From Streptomyces adelaidensis (GTDB lineage: Bacteria > Actinomycetota > Actinomycetes > Streptomycetales > Streptomycetaceae), in contig NZ_JAEMUX010000018.1 of assembly GCF_016598475.1 (NCBI RefSeq), forward strand, positions 1-64,000: a stretch of DNA of 64,000 bases, in the 5' to 3' direction. The notes under the pieces were generated by a model. That model had not been told where the DNA came from. It did no database searches and saw only the letters and a program-made list of their open reading frames with translations. The first letter of the stretch is position 1, and every line of letters starts with the position of its first letter. The position numbers and the translations under genes were made by a program. Shown piece after piece: positions 51,168 through 59,516 of the stretch.

Positions 51168-51239
51168 TCAGTGGCGGCAGCCGTAGCCGTAGCCGTAGCC
51201 GTAGCCGCAGCCGCAGCCGCAGCCGTAGCCGTGCGTCAC
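51168..51239 (-). CDS. Possible 23-residue Gly/Tyr/Cys peptide overlapping the M48 gene
   Basis: GTG 51239 overlaps the M48 stop in a GTGA arrangement typical of translational coupling. The peptide is M/V-T-H, then alternating Gly with Tyr or Cys (GYGCGCGCGYGYGYGYGC), then R-H and stop. It has 9 Gly, 5 Tyr and 4 Cys. The stop lies just before the transcription terminator, so the ORF fills the space between M48 and its terminator. It is encoded by GGCTAC/GGCTGC hexamers. It may be a real metal- or wall-binding peptide, or an accidental microsatellite. Confidence 0.4.
   Translation of the reverse strand: MTHGYGCGCGCGYGYGYGYGCRH
51178..51231. repeat. Hexanucleotide microsatellite (GCCGTA/GCCGCA)
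   Basis: About nine tandem six-base units, GCCGTA or GCCGCA on the plus strand. They encode the Gly-Tyr/Gly-Cys run of the tiny ORF. Confidence 0.9.
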
Positions 51240-52387
51240 TCGTCGTCCGGGCGCCTGTCCCGGGGGGTGTCGGAGTCCGTGTCCGGGTCCGTGGTGGTGC
51301 CGGTGCCGGTGCCGGTGCCGGTGTCCGTGGCGGTGGAGCCGCCGCCGTTGGCGAAGCCGCCGAAGCCGCGTCGCACCCGGCCGCCGAGGTCGCCGGCGCC
51401 GCCCGCGATGTCGGTGACCAGCTTCATCAGCGGGTCCTTGGAGCTCTTGACACTGCTCGTGTAGTGCGCGGCCGACTCACGGAAGGAGTCGGTCACCGAG
51501 GTGTCCTTGTCCGTGCTGCGCCGGGGGTAGTGCCCGTCCATGATCCGCTGGAAGTCGCGGGACTCGGCCCACTTCTTCAGCTCTGCCGCGCGCACGGTGG
51601 TGAAGGGGTGAGAGCGGGGCAGCACATTGAGGATCTTGAGGACGGAGTCGCGCAGGTCGCCCCCGGCCTCGTACTCCTCGGCCTGCGCGAGGAACGCGTC
51701 CACGTTCATCTCGTGCAGGTGGTTGCCGCCCGCGATCTTCATCAGACCGCGCATCGAGGCCTGGACGTCCTGGCCTACCAGGAGGCCCGCGCGGTCGGCG
51801 GACAGCTCCGACTTGCGGAACCACTCGCGCAGGGCGGTCACGATCGCCATGATCGCGAGATTCCCCAGCGGGATCCAGGCGACCTTCAGCGCGAGGCTCG
51901 TCAGGAACAGCAGTATCGTGCGGTACACCGCGTGGCCGGAGAGCGCGTGGCCCACCTCGTGGCCGATGACGGCCCGCATCTCCTCCTCGTCGAGCAGCTC
52001 GACGAGCCCGGTCGTCACGACGATGATCGGCTCGTCCAGGCCGATGCACATCGCGTTGGGCTGCGGGTCCTGGTTCACGTACATCGGCGGGACCTTCTCC
52101 AGGTCCAGGATGTAACACGCGTCCCGCAGCATGTCGTTGAGGTGGGTGAACTGCTGGTCCGAGACCCGTACGGAGTCGGACAGGAACAGCAGCCTGAGGC
52201 TGCGTTCCGGCAGCAGGGCGCTGAGCGCCTTGAACACCGTGTCGAAGCCGCTGAGCTTGCGCAGCGCCACCAGCGCCGAGCGGTCCGCGGGATGTTCGTA
52301 CGCCCGCGAGGAGATCCCCTCGAAGCGCCTGCGCTGCCTGCTGGGCACGTTCTCGTGCCCGTTCTGCTCGTGGCTGTCGTCCGGCAT
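51236..52387 (-). CDS. M48-family (HtpX/Oma1-like) membrane zinc metalloprotease
   Basis: 383 residues from ATG 52387 (GGGGG six bases upstream; the in-frame ATG at 52399 lacks a site). The zinc motif is HEVGH (143-147) and the third ligand is E194 in SELSADRAGL. Hydrophobic helices at about 155-172 and 174-188 place the active site at the membrane. Members cleave damaged membrane proteins. The C-terminal 40 residues are a Thr/Gly/Asp-rich low-complexity tail. It is divergent from a small membrane protein gene, and its stop overlaps the tiny Gly/Tyr/Cys ORF. Confidence 0.92.
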   Translation of the reverse strand: MPDDSHEQNGHENVPSRQRRRFEGISSRAYEHPADRSALVALRKLSGFDTVFKALSALLPERSLRLLFLSDSVRVSDQQFTHLNDMLRDACYILDLEKVPPMYVNQDPQPNAMCIGLDEPIIVVTTGLVELLDEEEMRAVIGHEVGHALSGHAVYRTILLFLTSLALKVAWIPLGNLAIMAIVTALREWFRKSELSADRAGLLVGQDVQASMRGLMKIAGGNHLHEMNVDAFLAQAEEYEAGGDLRDSVLKILNVLPRSHPFTTVRAAELKKWAESRDFQRIMDGHYPRRSTDKDTSVTDSFRESAAHYTSSVKSSKDPLMKLVTDIAGGAGDLGGRVRRGFGGFANGGGSTATDTGTGTGTGTTTDPDTDSDTPRDRRPDDE

Positions 52388-52486
52388 GTTTTCCCCCATG
52401 CGTCTGATTGCCCATGTTGCCCCCGAAGCGGGGTCCAGCCTAGGCGGAGTTACCGTGGCAGGGCATCAACCGTAAGGAGTGATCTC

Positions 52487-52657
52487 ATGGGGCACCTTCC
52501 CGACCTGGCGGCATCCGCCTGGTTCACCGAGGCGGCGGGGGCCGCCGCGAAGCAACAGGGCGCGGGCAATCTCCTGCGTGTGGTGCTGATCGTGATGGTC
52601 CTGGGGTCCGTGCTGATGGGGTGGTTCCTCTTGCGGGGATACAAGCGGGACGACTGA
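52487..52657 (+). CDS. 56-residue membrane protein
   Basis: ATG 52487 follows AAGGAGTGATCTC, an excellent ribosome site. A soluble head (MGHLPDLAASAWFTEAAGAA) precedes one transmembrane helix (about 30-50, LLRVVLIVMVLGSVLMGWFL) and a short basic tail RGYKRDD. Unknown function. Divergent from the M48 protease and so perhaps co-regulated with it. Confidence 0.75.
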   Translation: MGHLPDLAASAWFTEAAGAAAKQQGAGNLLRVVLIVMVLGSVLMGWFLLRGYKRDD

Positions 52658-52781
52658 CGGTACGGAGGCGGGGGCGCGCTTGTTCACCTCTGGACGGAGT
52701 CGACGTGATCGCCGCCGGGGCGCCCGCTTACGATGGGCGGGTCTTTATCCCGATCCCACTCCCGGATAGGTCACGCCGACG

Positions 52782-52949
52782 ATGAGCTTCCACAGCACCG
52801 CTGCCGACTTGGTCACTTTCGCCGCCGAGGGCGGCGGGGAGCACAGCGGCAACCACGAGAGCCTGAGCCCCTACCTGACCGGCGGCGGAGCCTTCTTCGC
52901 CCTGATGCTGCTGCTGTGGATCACGACCCGCTTCAACCGGGACCGCTGA
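52782..52949 (+). CDS. 55-residue membrane protein
   Basis: ATG 52782 to TGA 52949. It begins MSFHSTAADLVTFAAEGGGE, then has one helix (GGGAFFALMLLLWITTRF) and ends NRDR. An ATAGGTC sequence is about ten bases upstream. Third-position G/C is high, as in real genes here. Short Streptomyces proteins of this form are often found before nadD; function unknown. Confidence 0.7.
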   Translation: MSFHSTAADLVTFAAEGGGEHSGNHESLSPYLTGGGAFFALMLLLWITTRFNRDR

Positions 52950-53015
52950 GCCGTCAATCCGCGCAAAAGGACGTTCGAGCGGTACGCGTCGGCCGGGCCG
53001 GTAGGGTCTCGACGC

Positions 53016-53726
53016 ATGGGAGAGCAGGACATGCCTACCGGTCCGGAGCACGACGACGCGAACGGCCAGGCGCACGAAACGAGTGACGGCCGGGCCGACA
53101 GCATCGCCGCCGTACCGGGAAACCGCAGGTCGGAGCCCGGGCGGCGCCGCCTCGGTGTCATGGGCGGCACGTTCGACCCGATCCATCACGGGCACCTCGT
53201 GGCGGCCCAGGAGGTCGCCGCGCAGTTCGGTCTCGACGAGGTCGTGTTCGTGCCGACCGGCCAGCCATGGCAGAAGTCCCACCAGTCGGTCTCGGCGGCC
53301 GAGGACCGTTATCTGATGACGGTCATCGCCACGGCCGAGAACCCGCACTTCTCCGTGAGCCGCATCGACATCGACCGCAAGGGCCTCACGTACACCATCG
53401 ACACCCTGCGCGAGCTGCACGAGCTGAACCCCGAGTCGGACCTCTTCTTCATCACCGGCGCCGACGCGCTCGCCCAGATCCTCACCTGGCGCGACGCCGA
53501 AGAGCTGTTCTCCCTCGCGCACTTCATCGGGGTCACCCGTCCGGGTCACACCCTGGCCGACCCCGGCCTGCCCGCGGGCGGTGTATCGCTGGTCGAGGTC
53601 CCGGCGCTCGCCATCTCCTCGACGGACTGCCGTGCGAGAGTCGCCAAGGGCGATCCCGTCTGGTACCTGGTGCCGGACGGTGTGGTGCGCTACATCGACA
53701 AGCGGCAGCTGTACCGCGGCGAGTGA
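53016..53726 (+). CDS. nadD: Nicotinate-nucleotide adenylyltransferase
   Basis: 236 residues. It makes deamido-NAD from nicotinate mononucleotide and ATP. The nucleotidyltransferase motif is [10 protein letters not shown] (51-60), and the late [10 protein letters not shown] replaces the usual ISST-x-I-R. About 45 polar residues precede the domain. TAGGGT lies eight bases before ATG 53016, so it may be leaderless. It is followed by the LCP gene after 16 bases and then rsfS, echoing the common nadD-rsfS linkage. Confidence 0.95.
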   Translation: MGEQDMPTGPEHDDANGQAHETSDGRADSIAAVPGNRRSEPGRRRLGVMGGTFDPIHHGHLVAAQEVAAQFGLDEVVFVPTGQPWQKSHQSVSAAEDRYLMTVIATAENPHFSVSRIDIDRKGLTYTIDTLRELHELNPESDLFFITGADALAQILTWRDAEELFSLAHFIGVTRPGHTLADPGLPAGGVSLVEVPALAISSTDCRARVAKGDPVWYLVPDGVVRYIDKRQLYRGE

Positions 53727-53742
53727 GCCGAGAGGGGCACCG

Positions 53743-55449
53743 GTGAACGACCGATACGACGCCGGCAACGGGGGCGACCAGCAGTACGAACTCGTCGGCT
53801 ACGACGAGTACGGCCAGCCGGTGTACCGACAGGTGCCCCAGCAGCAGGCCTACGACCCGTACTGGACGCAGCAGCAACAGCAGCAGCCCCAGGGCTACGG
53901 CTACGACCCGTACACGCCCGGCCAGCAGCAACCGGTGCCGTCCTACGACACGAGCCAGCAGGCCCCCGCCCCCTCGTACGACTCCTACGGCTCGCACGGC
54001 TCCCACGATTCCTCCTACGACCCCTACGGGCAGGCCGCGAGCACCGGCCACCAGGCCGCCCATGTCGCCGAGCAGACCGCCTACATCCCGCAGCAGGCGG
54101 GGCCGCCGGAGACCGTCCAGGAGAGCGAGGCTCCCGCCGAGGTCCCCGCCGCCGAACGGGACTACCGCACCGAGCAGTTCGCCTTCGTCGAGGAGCCCGA
54201 CGGTGACTCCGAGGACGTCATCGACTGGCTGAACTTCACCGAGAACCGCACCGAGCGCCGCGAGGAGGCCAAGCGGCGCGCCAAGAGCCGCCTCATCGCC
54301 CTGGTGGTGGTCTTCGCCATGGTCGCGGCCGGCGGCGTCGGCTACATGTGGTGGTCGGGCATGCTGCCCGGGGCGTCCTCGGACGAGCAGACCGGCACCA
54401 CGACCTCCGCGGCCGCCCAGAAGCGGGACGTGGTCGTCGTCCATCTGCACGACACGAAGAAGGGCGGCACCTCCACGGCGCTGCTCGTGAACAACACCAC
54501 GGCCGGGCGTGGCGACACGGTCCTGCTGCCCAACGCCCTCGCCCTGACCGGCGAGGACGGCACCACGACCACCCTCGCCAAGTCCGTCGAGGACGACGGC
54601 TCCACCGGTACCCGCGAGGAACTCGACACCGTCCTCGGCACCAGCATCGAGGGCACCTGGCGCCTGGACACCCCTTATCTGAGCAACCTCGTCGAACTCG
54701 TCGGCAACATCGACATCGACACCGACACGGACGTGCCCGACCCCGAGACCGAGAAGAAGACCGAGGCCCCCCTCGTCAGCAAGGGCAAGCAACAGACCCT
54801 CAGCGGCAAGATGGCCGTCGCCTACGCCACCTACCGGGCCTCCGGCGAGTCGCAGGACGCGCAGCTGAAGCGGTTCGGGCAGGTCATGCAGGGCGTGCTG
54901 CGCAAGCTGTCCACCGACGCCCAGGCCGCCACGGTCACCGTGCAGTCGCTGGCCCAGATCCTCGACCCCTCGCTCGGCGAGAACGACCTCGGCGCCTTCC
55001 TCGCCAAGCTCGCCGACCACGCCAAGGGCGGCGACTACAGGACCGCGCTGCTGCCCGTCCAGCAGGACGGCACCCTCAGCGCCGAGGACTCGGACAGCGT
55101 GGTCAAGGACCTGCTCGGCGGCACCGCGAAGAGCCCCGACGCCGGGGACGCGGTCCGCGTCGGCATCCGGAACGCCACCGGCGACGAGGACGCCACCGAA
55201 CAGGCCCGCGTGGCCGTCCTCAACGGCGGCTACACCTTCCTCGACGCCGGCACCACCGGCACCGCTCGCACCACCTCTCAGGTCACCTACTCCGACGCGG
55301 CCCGCAAGCAGGACGCCACCGAGGTCGCCAAGACCCTCGGCCTGCCGGCCGGCGCCGTCAAGAAGGGTGAGACCACGTCCAACGCGGACGTCTCGGTCGT
55401 ACTCGGCCAGAACTACGAGACGACCGGCACGACCGGGACCACGGGCTGA
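53743..55449 (+). CDS. LytR-CpsA-Psr (LCP) family glycopolymer transferase, PdtA-like
   Basis: 568 residues from GTG 53743 (GAGAGGGG upstream). A cytoplasmic Gln/Tyr/Pro-rich tract (1-110) and an acidic stretch lead to one transmembrane helix (about 184-204, LIALVVVFAMVAAGGVGYMWW). An LCP-like domain follows (about 225-440, opening RDVVVVHLHDTKKGGTSTALL), then a LytR_C domain (about 465-560, VRVGIRNATG onward). LCP proteins attach anionic polymers to peptidoglycan. S. coelicolor PdtA, recalled to lie in the same nadD-rsfS context, is needed for sound spore envelopes; orthology is inferred from position. The HLHD in place of the usual L-x-G-x-D may mean altered activity. Confidence 0.8.
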   Translation: MNDRYDAGNGGDQQYELVGYDEYGQPVYRQVPQQQAYDPYWTQQQQQQPQGYGYDPYTPGQQQPVPSYDTSQQAPAPSYDSYGSHGSHDSSYDPYGQAASTGHQAAHVAEQTAYIPQQAGPPETVQESEAPAEVPAAERDYRTEQFAFVEEPDGDSEDVIDWLNFTENRTERREEAKRRAKSRLIALVVVFAMVAAGGVGYMWWSGMLPGASSDEQTGTTTSAAAQKRDVVVVHLHDTKKGGTSTALLVNNTTAGRGDTVLLPNALALTGEDGTTTTLAKSVEDDGSTGTREELDTVLGTSIEGTWRLDTPYLSNLVELVGNIDIDTDTDVPDPETEKKTEAPLVSKGKQQTLSGKMAVAYATYRASGESQDAQLKRFGQVMQGVLRKLSTDAQAATVTVQSLAQILDPSLGENDLGAFLAKLADHAKGGDYRTALLPVQQDGTLSAEDSDSVVKDLLGGTAKSPDAGDAVRVGIRNATGDEDATEQARVAVLNGGYTFLDAGTTGTARTTSQVTYSDAARKQDATEVAKTLGLPAGAVKKGETTSNADVSVVLGQNYETTGTTGTTG

Positions 55450-55601
55450 CGGGACCACGGGCCGGCCGGGGGCGGGCCCCGGCGCCGCTCGGGGGCCCGC
55501 CCCCGGGGGGCCGGGCCCGAACCCGTGGGGCGGTGTCGGTGGGCCGTGAGACCCTTGAGGCAGCCCGTGAGGGTTCCTGACCGCCGACGGAAAGCCATGT
55601 A

Positions 55602-56048
55602 GTGACCGCCACTGACCGCTCGCTCGAACTCATCACCGCCGCCGCTCAGGCGGCCGCCGACAAGCTCGCCCACGACGTCATCGCGTACGACGTCAGTGAT
55701 GTGCTGTCCATCACGGACGCCTTCCTGCTCGCCTCCGCGCCCAACGACCGCCAGGTCAAGTCGATCGTCGACGAGATCGAGGAGCGGCTCAGCAAGGAGC
55801 TCGGCGCCAAGCCGGTCCGCCGCGAGGGCGACCGCGAGGCCCGCTGGGTGCTGCTGGACTACGTCGACATCGTCGTGCACGTCCAGCACAGCGAGGAGCG
55901 GGTCTTCTACGCCCTGGAGCGGCTCTGGAAGGACTGCCCCGAGCTGGAGCTGCCCGCCGACGCCAAGGCCACCCGGGGCAAGGGCGCGGAGCACGCCAAG
56001 CTGCGCGCCGCCGAGGAGGCCGCGGAGCTGGATGGGGAGCCGCGATGA
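55602..56048 (+). CDS. rsfS: Ribosomal silencing factor RsfS (Iojap/YbeB)
   Basis: 148 residues. It binds L14 and blocks subunit joining in starvation. Family features: DVIAYDVSDVLSITDAFLLASAPNDRQVKSIVDEIEE, then DREARWVLLDYVDIVVHVQ and ERVFYALERLW. A 30-residue Ala/Glu/Arg tail is added. GTG 55602 follows GGAAAG. Its stop overlaps the start of the next gene. Confidence 0.95.
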   Translation: MTATDRSLELITAAAQAAADKLAHDVIAYDVSDVLSITDAFLLASAPNDRQVKSIVDEIEERLSKELGAKPVRREGDREARWVLLDYVDIVVHVQHSEERVFYALERLWKDCPELELPADAKATRGKGAEHAKLRAAEEAAELDGEPR

Positions 56049-56713
56049 CCGCGGGCATCGACGCCGCCGACAGCAAGGGCCGGGGCCGCCGCCTCATCCT
56101 CTGGCGGCACGGCCAGACCTCGTGGAACGTGGAGCGCCGCTTCCAGGGCACCACCGACGTCGAGCTGACCGGGACCGGCCTCGGTCAGGCCCGCCGCGCC
56201 GCCCGGCTGCTCGCCTCTCTCGAGCCCGACACGATCGTCGCCTCCGACCTGCGGCGCGCCGCGAACACGGCCGCCGAGCTGGCCGCGCTCACCGGCCTGG
56301 ACGTCAGCCACGACGAGGGTCTGCGCGAGACCTACGCGGGCGTCTGGCAGGGGCTCACGCACGACGAGATCATCGCCCGGCACGGCGAGGAGTACGCCGC
56401 GTGGAAGCGCGGCGAGCCGGTCCGGCGCGGCGGCGGCGAACTGGAGACCGAGGTCGCCGACCGCGCCGCTCCCGTCGTGCTGCGGCACGCCGACAAGCTT
56501 CCGGAGAACGGCACCCTCGTGGTGGTCAGCCACGGCGGAACCATCCGCACCACCATCGGGCGCCTCCTCGGCCTGGAGCCCCACCACTGGGAGAGCCTCG
56601 GCGGCCTCTCCAACTGCTGCTGGTCCGTCCTCGGCGAGGGCGCCCGCGGCTGGCGGCTCCTGGAGCACAACGCCGGCACACTGCCCGAACCGGTGCTCGG
56701 CGACGACGACTGA
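56045..56713 (+). CDS. Histidine phosphatase (phosphoglycerate-mutase-like)
   Basis: 222 residues. The catalytic RHG is at 21-23 (LILWRHGQTSWNVERRFQG), and the second His is in VVVSHGGTIRTTI; both catalytic Arg and Glu segments are present (ETYAGVWQGLTHDEI). Broad-specificity acid phosphatases, glucosyl-3-phosphoglycerate phosphatases and RNase HI-linked enzymes share this form. ATG overlaps the rsfS stop by four bases (ATGA), so it is translationally coupled. In actinobacteria this gene regularly follows rsfS. Confidence 0.9.
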   Translation: MTAGIDAADSKGRGRRLILWRHGQTSWNVERRFQGTTDVELTGTGLGQARRAARLLASLEPDTIVASDLRRAANTAAELAALTGLDVSHDEGLRETYAGVWQGLTHDEIIARHGEEYAAWKRGEPVRRGGGELETEVADRAAPVVLRHADKLPENGTLVVVSHGGTIRTTIGRLLGLEPHHWESLGGLSNCCWSVLGEGARGWRLLEHNAGTLPEPVLGDDD

Positions 56714-56819
56714 ACGTCGTACACGGCCTCCTACCGGGGCCGGGACCCGGATTTCACTTTCCGGCTGGTCGCAGGCTAAAGTTCTTCTTGTTCGCCCCCG
56801 CCGAGCGGGAAGAACGCAA

Positions 56820-56892
56820 GGGGCTATAGCTCAGTTGGTAGAGCGCCTGCATGGCATGCAGGAGGTCAGGAGTTCAATTCTCCTTAGCTCCA
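56820..56892 (+). tRNA. tRNA-Ala (anticodon GGC), copy 1
   Basis: Acceptor GGGGCTA/TAGCTCC, D arm GCTC/GAGC, anticodon stem CCTGC/GCAGG with loop ATGGCAT (anticodon GGC), T loop TTCAATT, discriminator A, no encoded CCA. It reads GCC and GCT. Identical to the copy at 57700. Confidence 0.97.
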
Positions 56893-56941
56893 CAAGTCGG
56901 TCCTCGAAGATCGATACAGATCGGTTCAGAACCGTACAGAA

Positions 56942-56975
56942 GATCCCGTCCTTGTCAGAGGGCGGGATTTTTCGT
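56942..56975 (+). terminator. Terminator after tRNA-Ala copy 1
   Basis: ATCCCGTCC/GGGCGGGAT stem followed by TTTTT. Confidence 0.8.
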
Positions 56976-57151
56976 GTGTGACCTGCGTCCCTGCTTGAGC
57001 ACTCGTGGCCCCGGAGGCGTATACCTCTGCGGACGACCTTCTTTCCTGCCGCGTGTCCGGACTGGTACGAAGGCGTCGCTGACCGTATTGGTCCGGCCGT
57101 GGCAGAATCAAACGGCCGGAAAGGGGCGCGGCCCGACGGGAGGGAGAAGCG

Positions 57152-57322
57152 ATGCCTGCGAGCATCCGCGGGAAGGTCCATGATCTTCCCGACGCGGTGG
57201 CGATGCGGAGCAAAACCACTCTCCTCTGCCCTTCCTGCGGCTCGCTCCATGTTGCCCAAGTACTCGGTGACAACGGAGGGATCTCCTACGTGTGCACGGC
57301 CTGCGGCCACAGCTGGAGCTGA
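57152..57322 (+). CDS. Small zinc-ribbon protein
   Basis: 56 residues. Two CxxC knuckles, C26-C29 (CPSC) and C48-C51 (CTAC), make a zinc ribbon; the rest is MPASIRGKVHDLPDAVAM. AGGGAG lies seven bases before the ATG. Unknown function; proteins of this size may bind RNA, DNA or RNA polymerase, and are also common in phages and plasmids. The next zinc-finger gene starts four bases later, so the pair is likely one operon, with a plausible promoter CTGACC-N17-CAGAAT near 57080. Confidence 0.75.
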   Translation: MPASIRGKVHDLPDAVAMRSKTTLLCPSCGSLHVAQVLGDNGGISYVCTACGHSWS

Positions 57323-57325
57323 ACG

Positions 57326-57559
57326 ATGGGTGCACACAGGAGGAAGTGCGACTGGTGCGGCAGCGGCACGCCGATCGTCCGCGACATGGAGCCCGTCAAC
57401 GCCGACTACCAGTACTGGTGCGAGGAATGCGCCCGGGCGCTGATCATAAAAGGCGACCCGATCGAGACGTACCGTGAGCTGGAGGGCGAGCCGATCTACG
57501 GCCGGCTCCTCGAAGAGCACTGCACGCTCAAGCGCTTCTACTCGTTCGTGACGGCCTGA
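57326..57559 (+). CDS. Small zinc-finger-like protein
   Basis: 77 residues. C8-x2-C11 (CDWC) and C32-x2-C35 (CEEC) form a treble-clef or ribbon-like site; the C-terminal half is acidic with GDPIETYRELEGEPIYGRLLEEH. It begins four bases after the preceding stop and probably is co-translated. Unknown function. The two genes are bounded by identical tRNA-Ala genes. Confidence 0.75.
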   Translation: MGAHRRKCDWCGSGTPIVRDMEPVNADYQYWCEECARALIIKGDPIETYRELEGEPIYGRLLEEHCTLKRFYSFVTA

Positions 57560-57699
57560 GCGCGACACCACGGTTGCGCATCTCGGCAATTGCCCCAAAT
57601 CGACCGCTGATCCGGGGCCGACGGAAACGATTTGGTGGTGCGTGCGGGGGACCGGTAATGTTGGCGTCGCCGCCGGGGAAACCCGGCGGAGCAGGGCAA

Positions 57700-57772
57700 G
57701 GGGCTATAGCTCAGTTGGTAGAGCGCCTGCATGGCATGCAGGAGGTCAGGAGTTCAATTCTCCTTAGCTCCA
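57700..57772 (+). tRNA. tRNA-Ala (anticodon GGC), copy 2
   Basis: Base-for-base identical to 56820-56892, and preceded by a similar GCAAG. No encoded CCA. Confidence 0.97.
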
Positions 57773-57784
57773 CAGGTTCGTAGA

Positions 57785-57814
57785 GAAGACCCCGTCCAAG
57801 TGGACGGGGTCTTC
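57785..57814 (+). terminator. Terminator after tRNA-Ala copy 2
   Basis: Perfect 13-bp stem GAAGACCCCGTCC/GGACGGGGTCTTC with a four-base loop, then TTGG. Confidence 0.85.
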
Positions 57815-57839
57815 TTGGTGTTGGCGGCGGAAGGCCGTT

Positions 57840-57890
57840 TCAGCGAGAAGGGCGGGCCACCCCCTCTGGGGCGACCCGCCCTTCGGCGTA
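57840..57890 (-). terminator. Probable terminator of the NuoF-like gene
   Basis: GAAGGGCGGG(T/C)CGCC-type arms at about 57850-57860 and 57869-57883 (AAGGGCGGGCC with GGCGACCCGCCCTT) form a strong hairpin just beyond the minus-strand stop at 57900. Confidence 0.65.
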
Positions 57891-57899
57891 CCGGTGTGC

Positions 57900-59516
57900 T
57901 CAGCGACCGCTGCCCAGAGCCCGTCGGCCACGGCCCTGGGAGAGGACCGGGAGGTTGCGGGACGGGGCGGAGGCGCGGGTGTCTTCCTCGACGCGCAGGG
58001 CGAGCGCGGGGCAGCGCCGCACCGCGCGGAGGGCCTTGGCCTCGGCGTACTGGGGGACCTTCGCCTGGGCGACGGTGGGGAAGCCGTCGGCGCCCAGCTG
58101 GAAGACCTCCGGGAGGATGTCGGCGCACAGGCCGTGGCCCCGGCAGAGCGTCCAGTCGACGAAGATCTTCTGACGGCTGGCGCCGCTCTCCTCCTCGCCC
58201 GCGCCGCCCGGGATACCGGTGGGCATCCGGCCGCCCTCGAAGAGGGGAAGCACTCCCTCGACCGGGCGTCCGCAGCCGTTGCCGAGGACATGCGCGGCGA
58301 GGTCGTCCGTGAAGGCCTTGACGGTCGACTCCAGGAACATCGCGGAGCCGTCCGGGTGCGAACACGCGCCGCGTCGCTTCACGTTCTTCGCGACCTGCTT
58401 GAGGGCCTCCAGGGCTGCCGGACCGCCGCCGTTGAGGATGTCCTCCAGGCCGCGCGCGGCGGCCGGCAGACCGAGGTAGCAGGGACCGCACTGTCCCGCG
58501 CTCTCCTCGGCGAGCCACTTGGCGACCTGGAGCGACTCGCCGAGCGGGCAGGTGTCCTGGCTGATCGGCAGGATGGCGCCCGCGCCGAGCGCACCGCCCA
58601 CCGCGTCCAGCGAATTGCGGGAGACGACCGCCTCGTTGACCGTCGCGGCGTCGATCCACTTGCCGTGGTAGCCGCCGGTCAGCACGCCCTGCGGGACCGG
58701 CGGCGCGCCGGCCAGCTGCAGGATGTAGCGCAGCGGCACGCCGGTGGGGGCCTCGATCACCATGGGGCGGGCGACCGCGCCGGAGACCGTGAGCATGACG
58801 GTGCCCGGCTCGTCGTACAGGCCGGTGTTGCCGTAGCGCTCCGAGCCGATGCGGGCGCCGATGGCGAGCTGGGCGAAGGTCTCGGCGTTGGAGAGCAGCG
58901 TCGGTGCACCGCCGACGCCGCTCTTGGACGCGCTGGTCTTGCGGCCCGGCGGGATCGGCGGGCCGCCGTCGATCGAACGGATCAGCGAGCCGGCGGCGCC
59001 GGTGACCATCCGGACCGGGTTGCGCTGCACGCTCGCGCGGATGGCGGCGCCGCGCCGGTTGCTCAGCCCGCGCTCGGCGAGGGCGGCCTCCATCGACCGC
59101 TCGGTGGATTCACGTGTCACCCCGATGACCAGCTGGCGGGCGCCCAGGGCCTCGGCGACCAGCAGGGCGCCGTCCAGGATGAGGTGCGGAGCACGGTTGA
59201 TCAGCACCGTGTCCTTGCGGCAGGCGGGTTCGTCCTCACTGCCGTTGACGACCACGACGGGCCGGATGCCGCGCTTGATCGCCGACTCGGCGACCGACCG
59301 CAGTTTCTTGTGGAACGGGAAGCCCGCGCCACCCCTGCCCTTCAGGTTGATTCGCTCGGACAACTGGGCCAGCTGCTCGCCGCCCATCGGTTCGAGCGGA
59401 CCGTGCACCTTCAGGTGCATGGGGAGGTCGAGTCTCTCGACGAGGTCGAAGCCCGAGGTGAGCTGGGGGAGCCCCACCACACGGACTTCGGGGACGTCGG
59501 GAAGGGCCTCGTTCAC
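57900..59516 (-). CDS. NuoF-like flavoprotein fused to a three-cysteine ferredoxin
   Basis: 538 residues. The FMN/NADH domain of the complex I 51-kDa family is clear: GRGGAGFP (60-67) and NGSEDEPACRKD (91-102), followed by an SLBB-like segment and a cluster motif. The latter reads ESAGQCGPC, so the first of the usual three cysteines is Ala340; C343, C346 and C385 remain. Residues about 450-510 are a ferredoxin of the CRGHGLC type (C458, C464, C502), which suits a [3Fe-4S] cluster. No nuo genes are near. Its GTG overlaps the stop of the membrane haem protein (GTGA), so the two are coupled and may form one electron path. Confidence 0.85.
   Translation of the reverse strand: MNEALPDVPEVRVVGLPQLTSGFDLVERLDLPMHLKVHGPLEPMGGEQLAQLSERINLKGRGGAGFPFHKKLRSVAESAIKRGIRPVVVVNGSEDEPACRKDTVLINRAPHLILDGALLVAEALGARQLVIGVTRESTERSMEAALAERGLSNRRGAAIRASVQRNPVRMVTGAAGSLIRSIDGGPPIPPGRKTSASKSGVGGAPTLLSNAETFAQLAIGARIGSERYGNTGLYDEPGTVMLTVSGAVARPMVIEAPTGVPLRYILQLAGAPPVPQGVLTGGYHGKWIDAATVNEAVVSRNSLDAVGGALGAGAILPISQDTCPLGESLQVAKWLAEESAGQCGPCYLGLPAAARGLEDILNGGGPAALEALKQVAKNVKRRGACSHPDGSAMFLESTVKAFTDDLAAHVLGNGCGRPVEGVLPLFEGGRMPTGIPGGAGEEESGASRQKIFVDWTLCRGHGLCADILPEVFQLGADGFPTVAQAKVPQYAEAKALRAVRRCPALALRVEEDTRASAPSRNLPVLSQGRGRRALGSGR

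Noticed and set aside
51178..51231. CRISPR or replication iterons
   Set aside because: Uniform six-base microsatellite with no spacing and no origin-like surroundings.
56820..57772. Integrated prophage or integrative element between the tRNA-Ala copies
   Set aside because: Fewer than 900 bases with no integrase, excisionase or replication gene. Kept only as a possible scar in the findings.
57731..57783. Peptides of the MACRRSGVQFSLAP type over both tRNA-Ala genes
   Set aside because: Well-known spurious translations of tRNA-Ala sequence.
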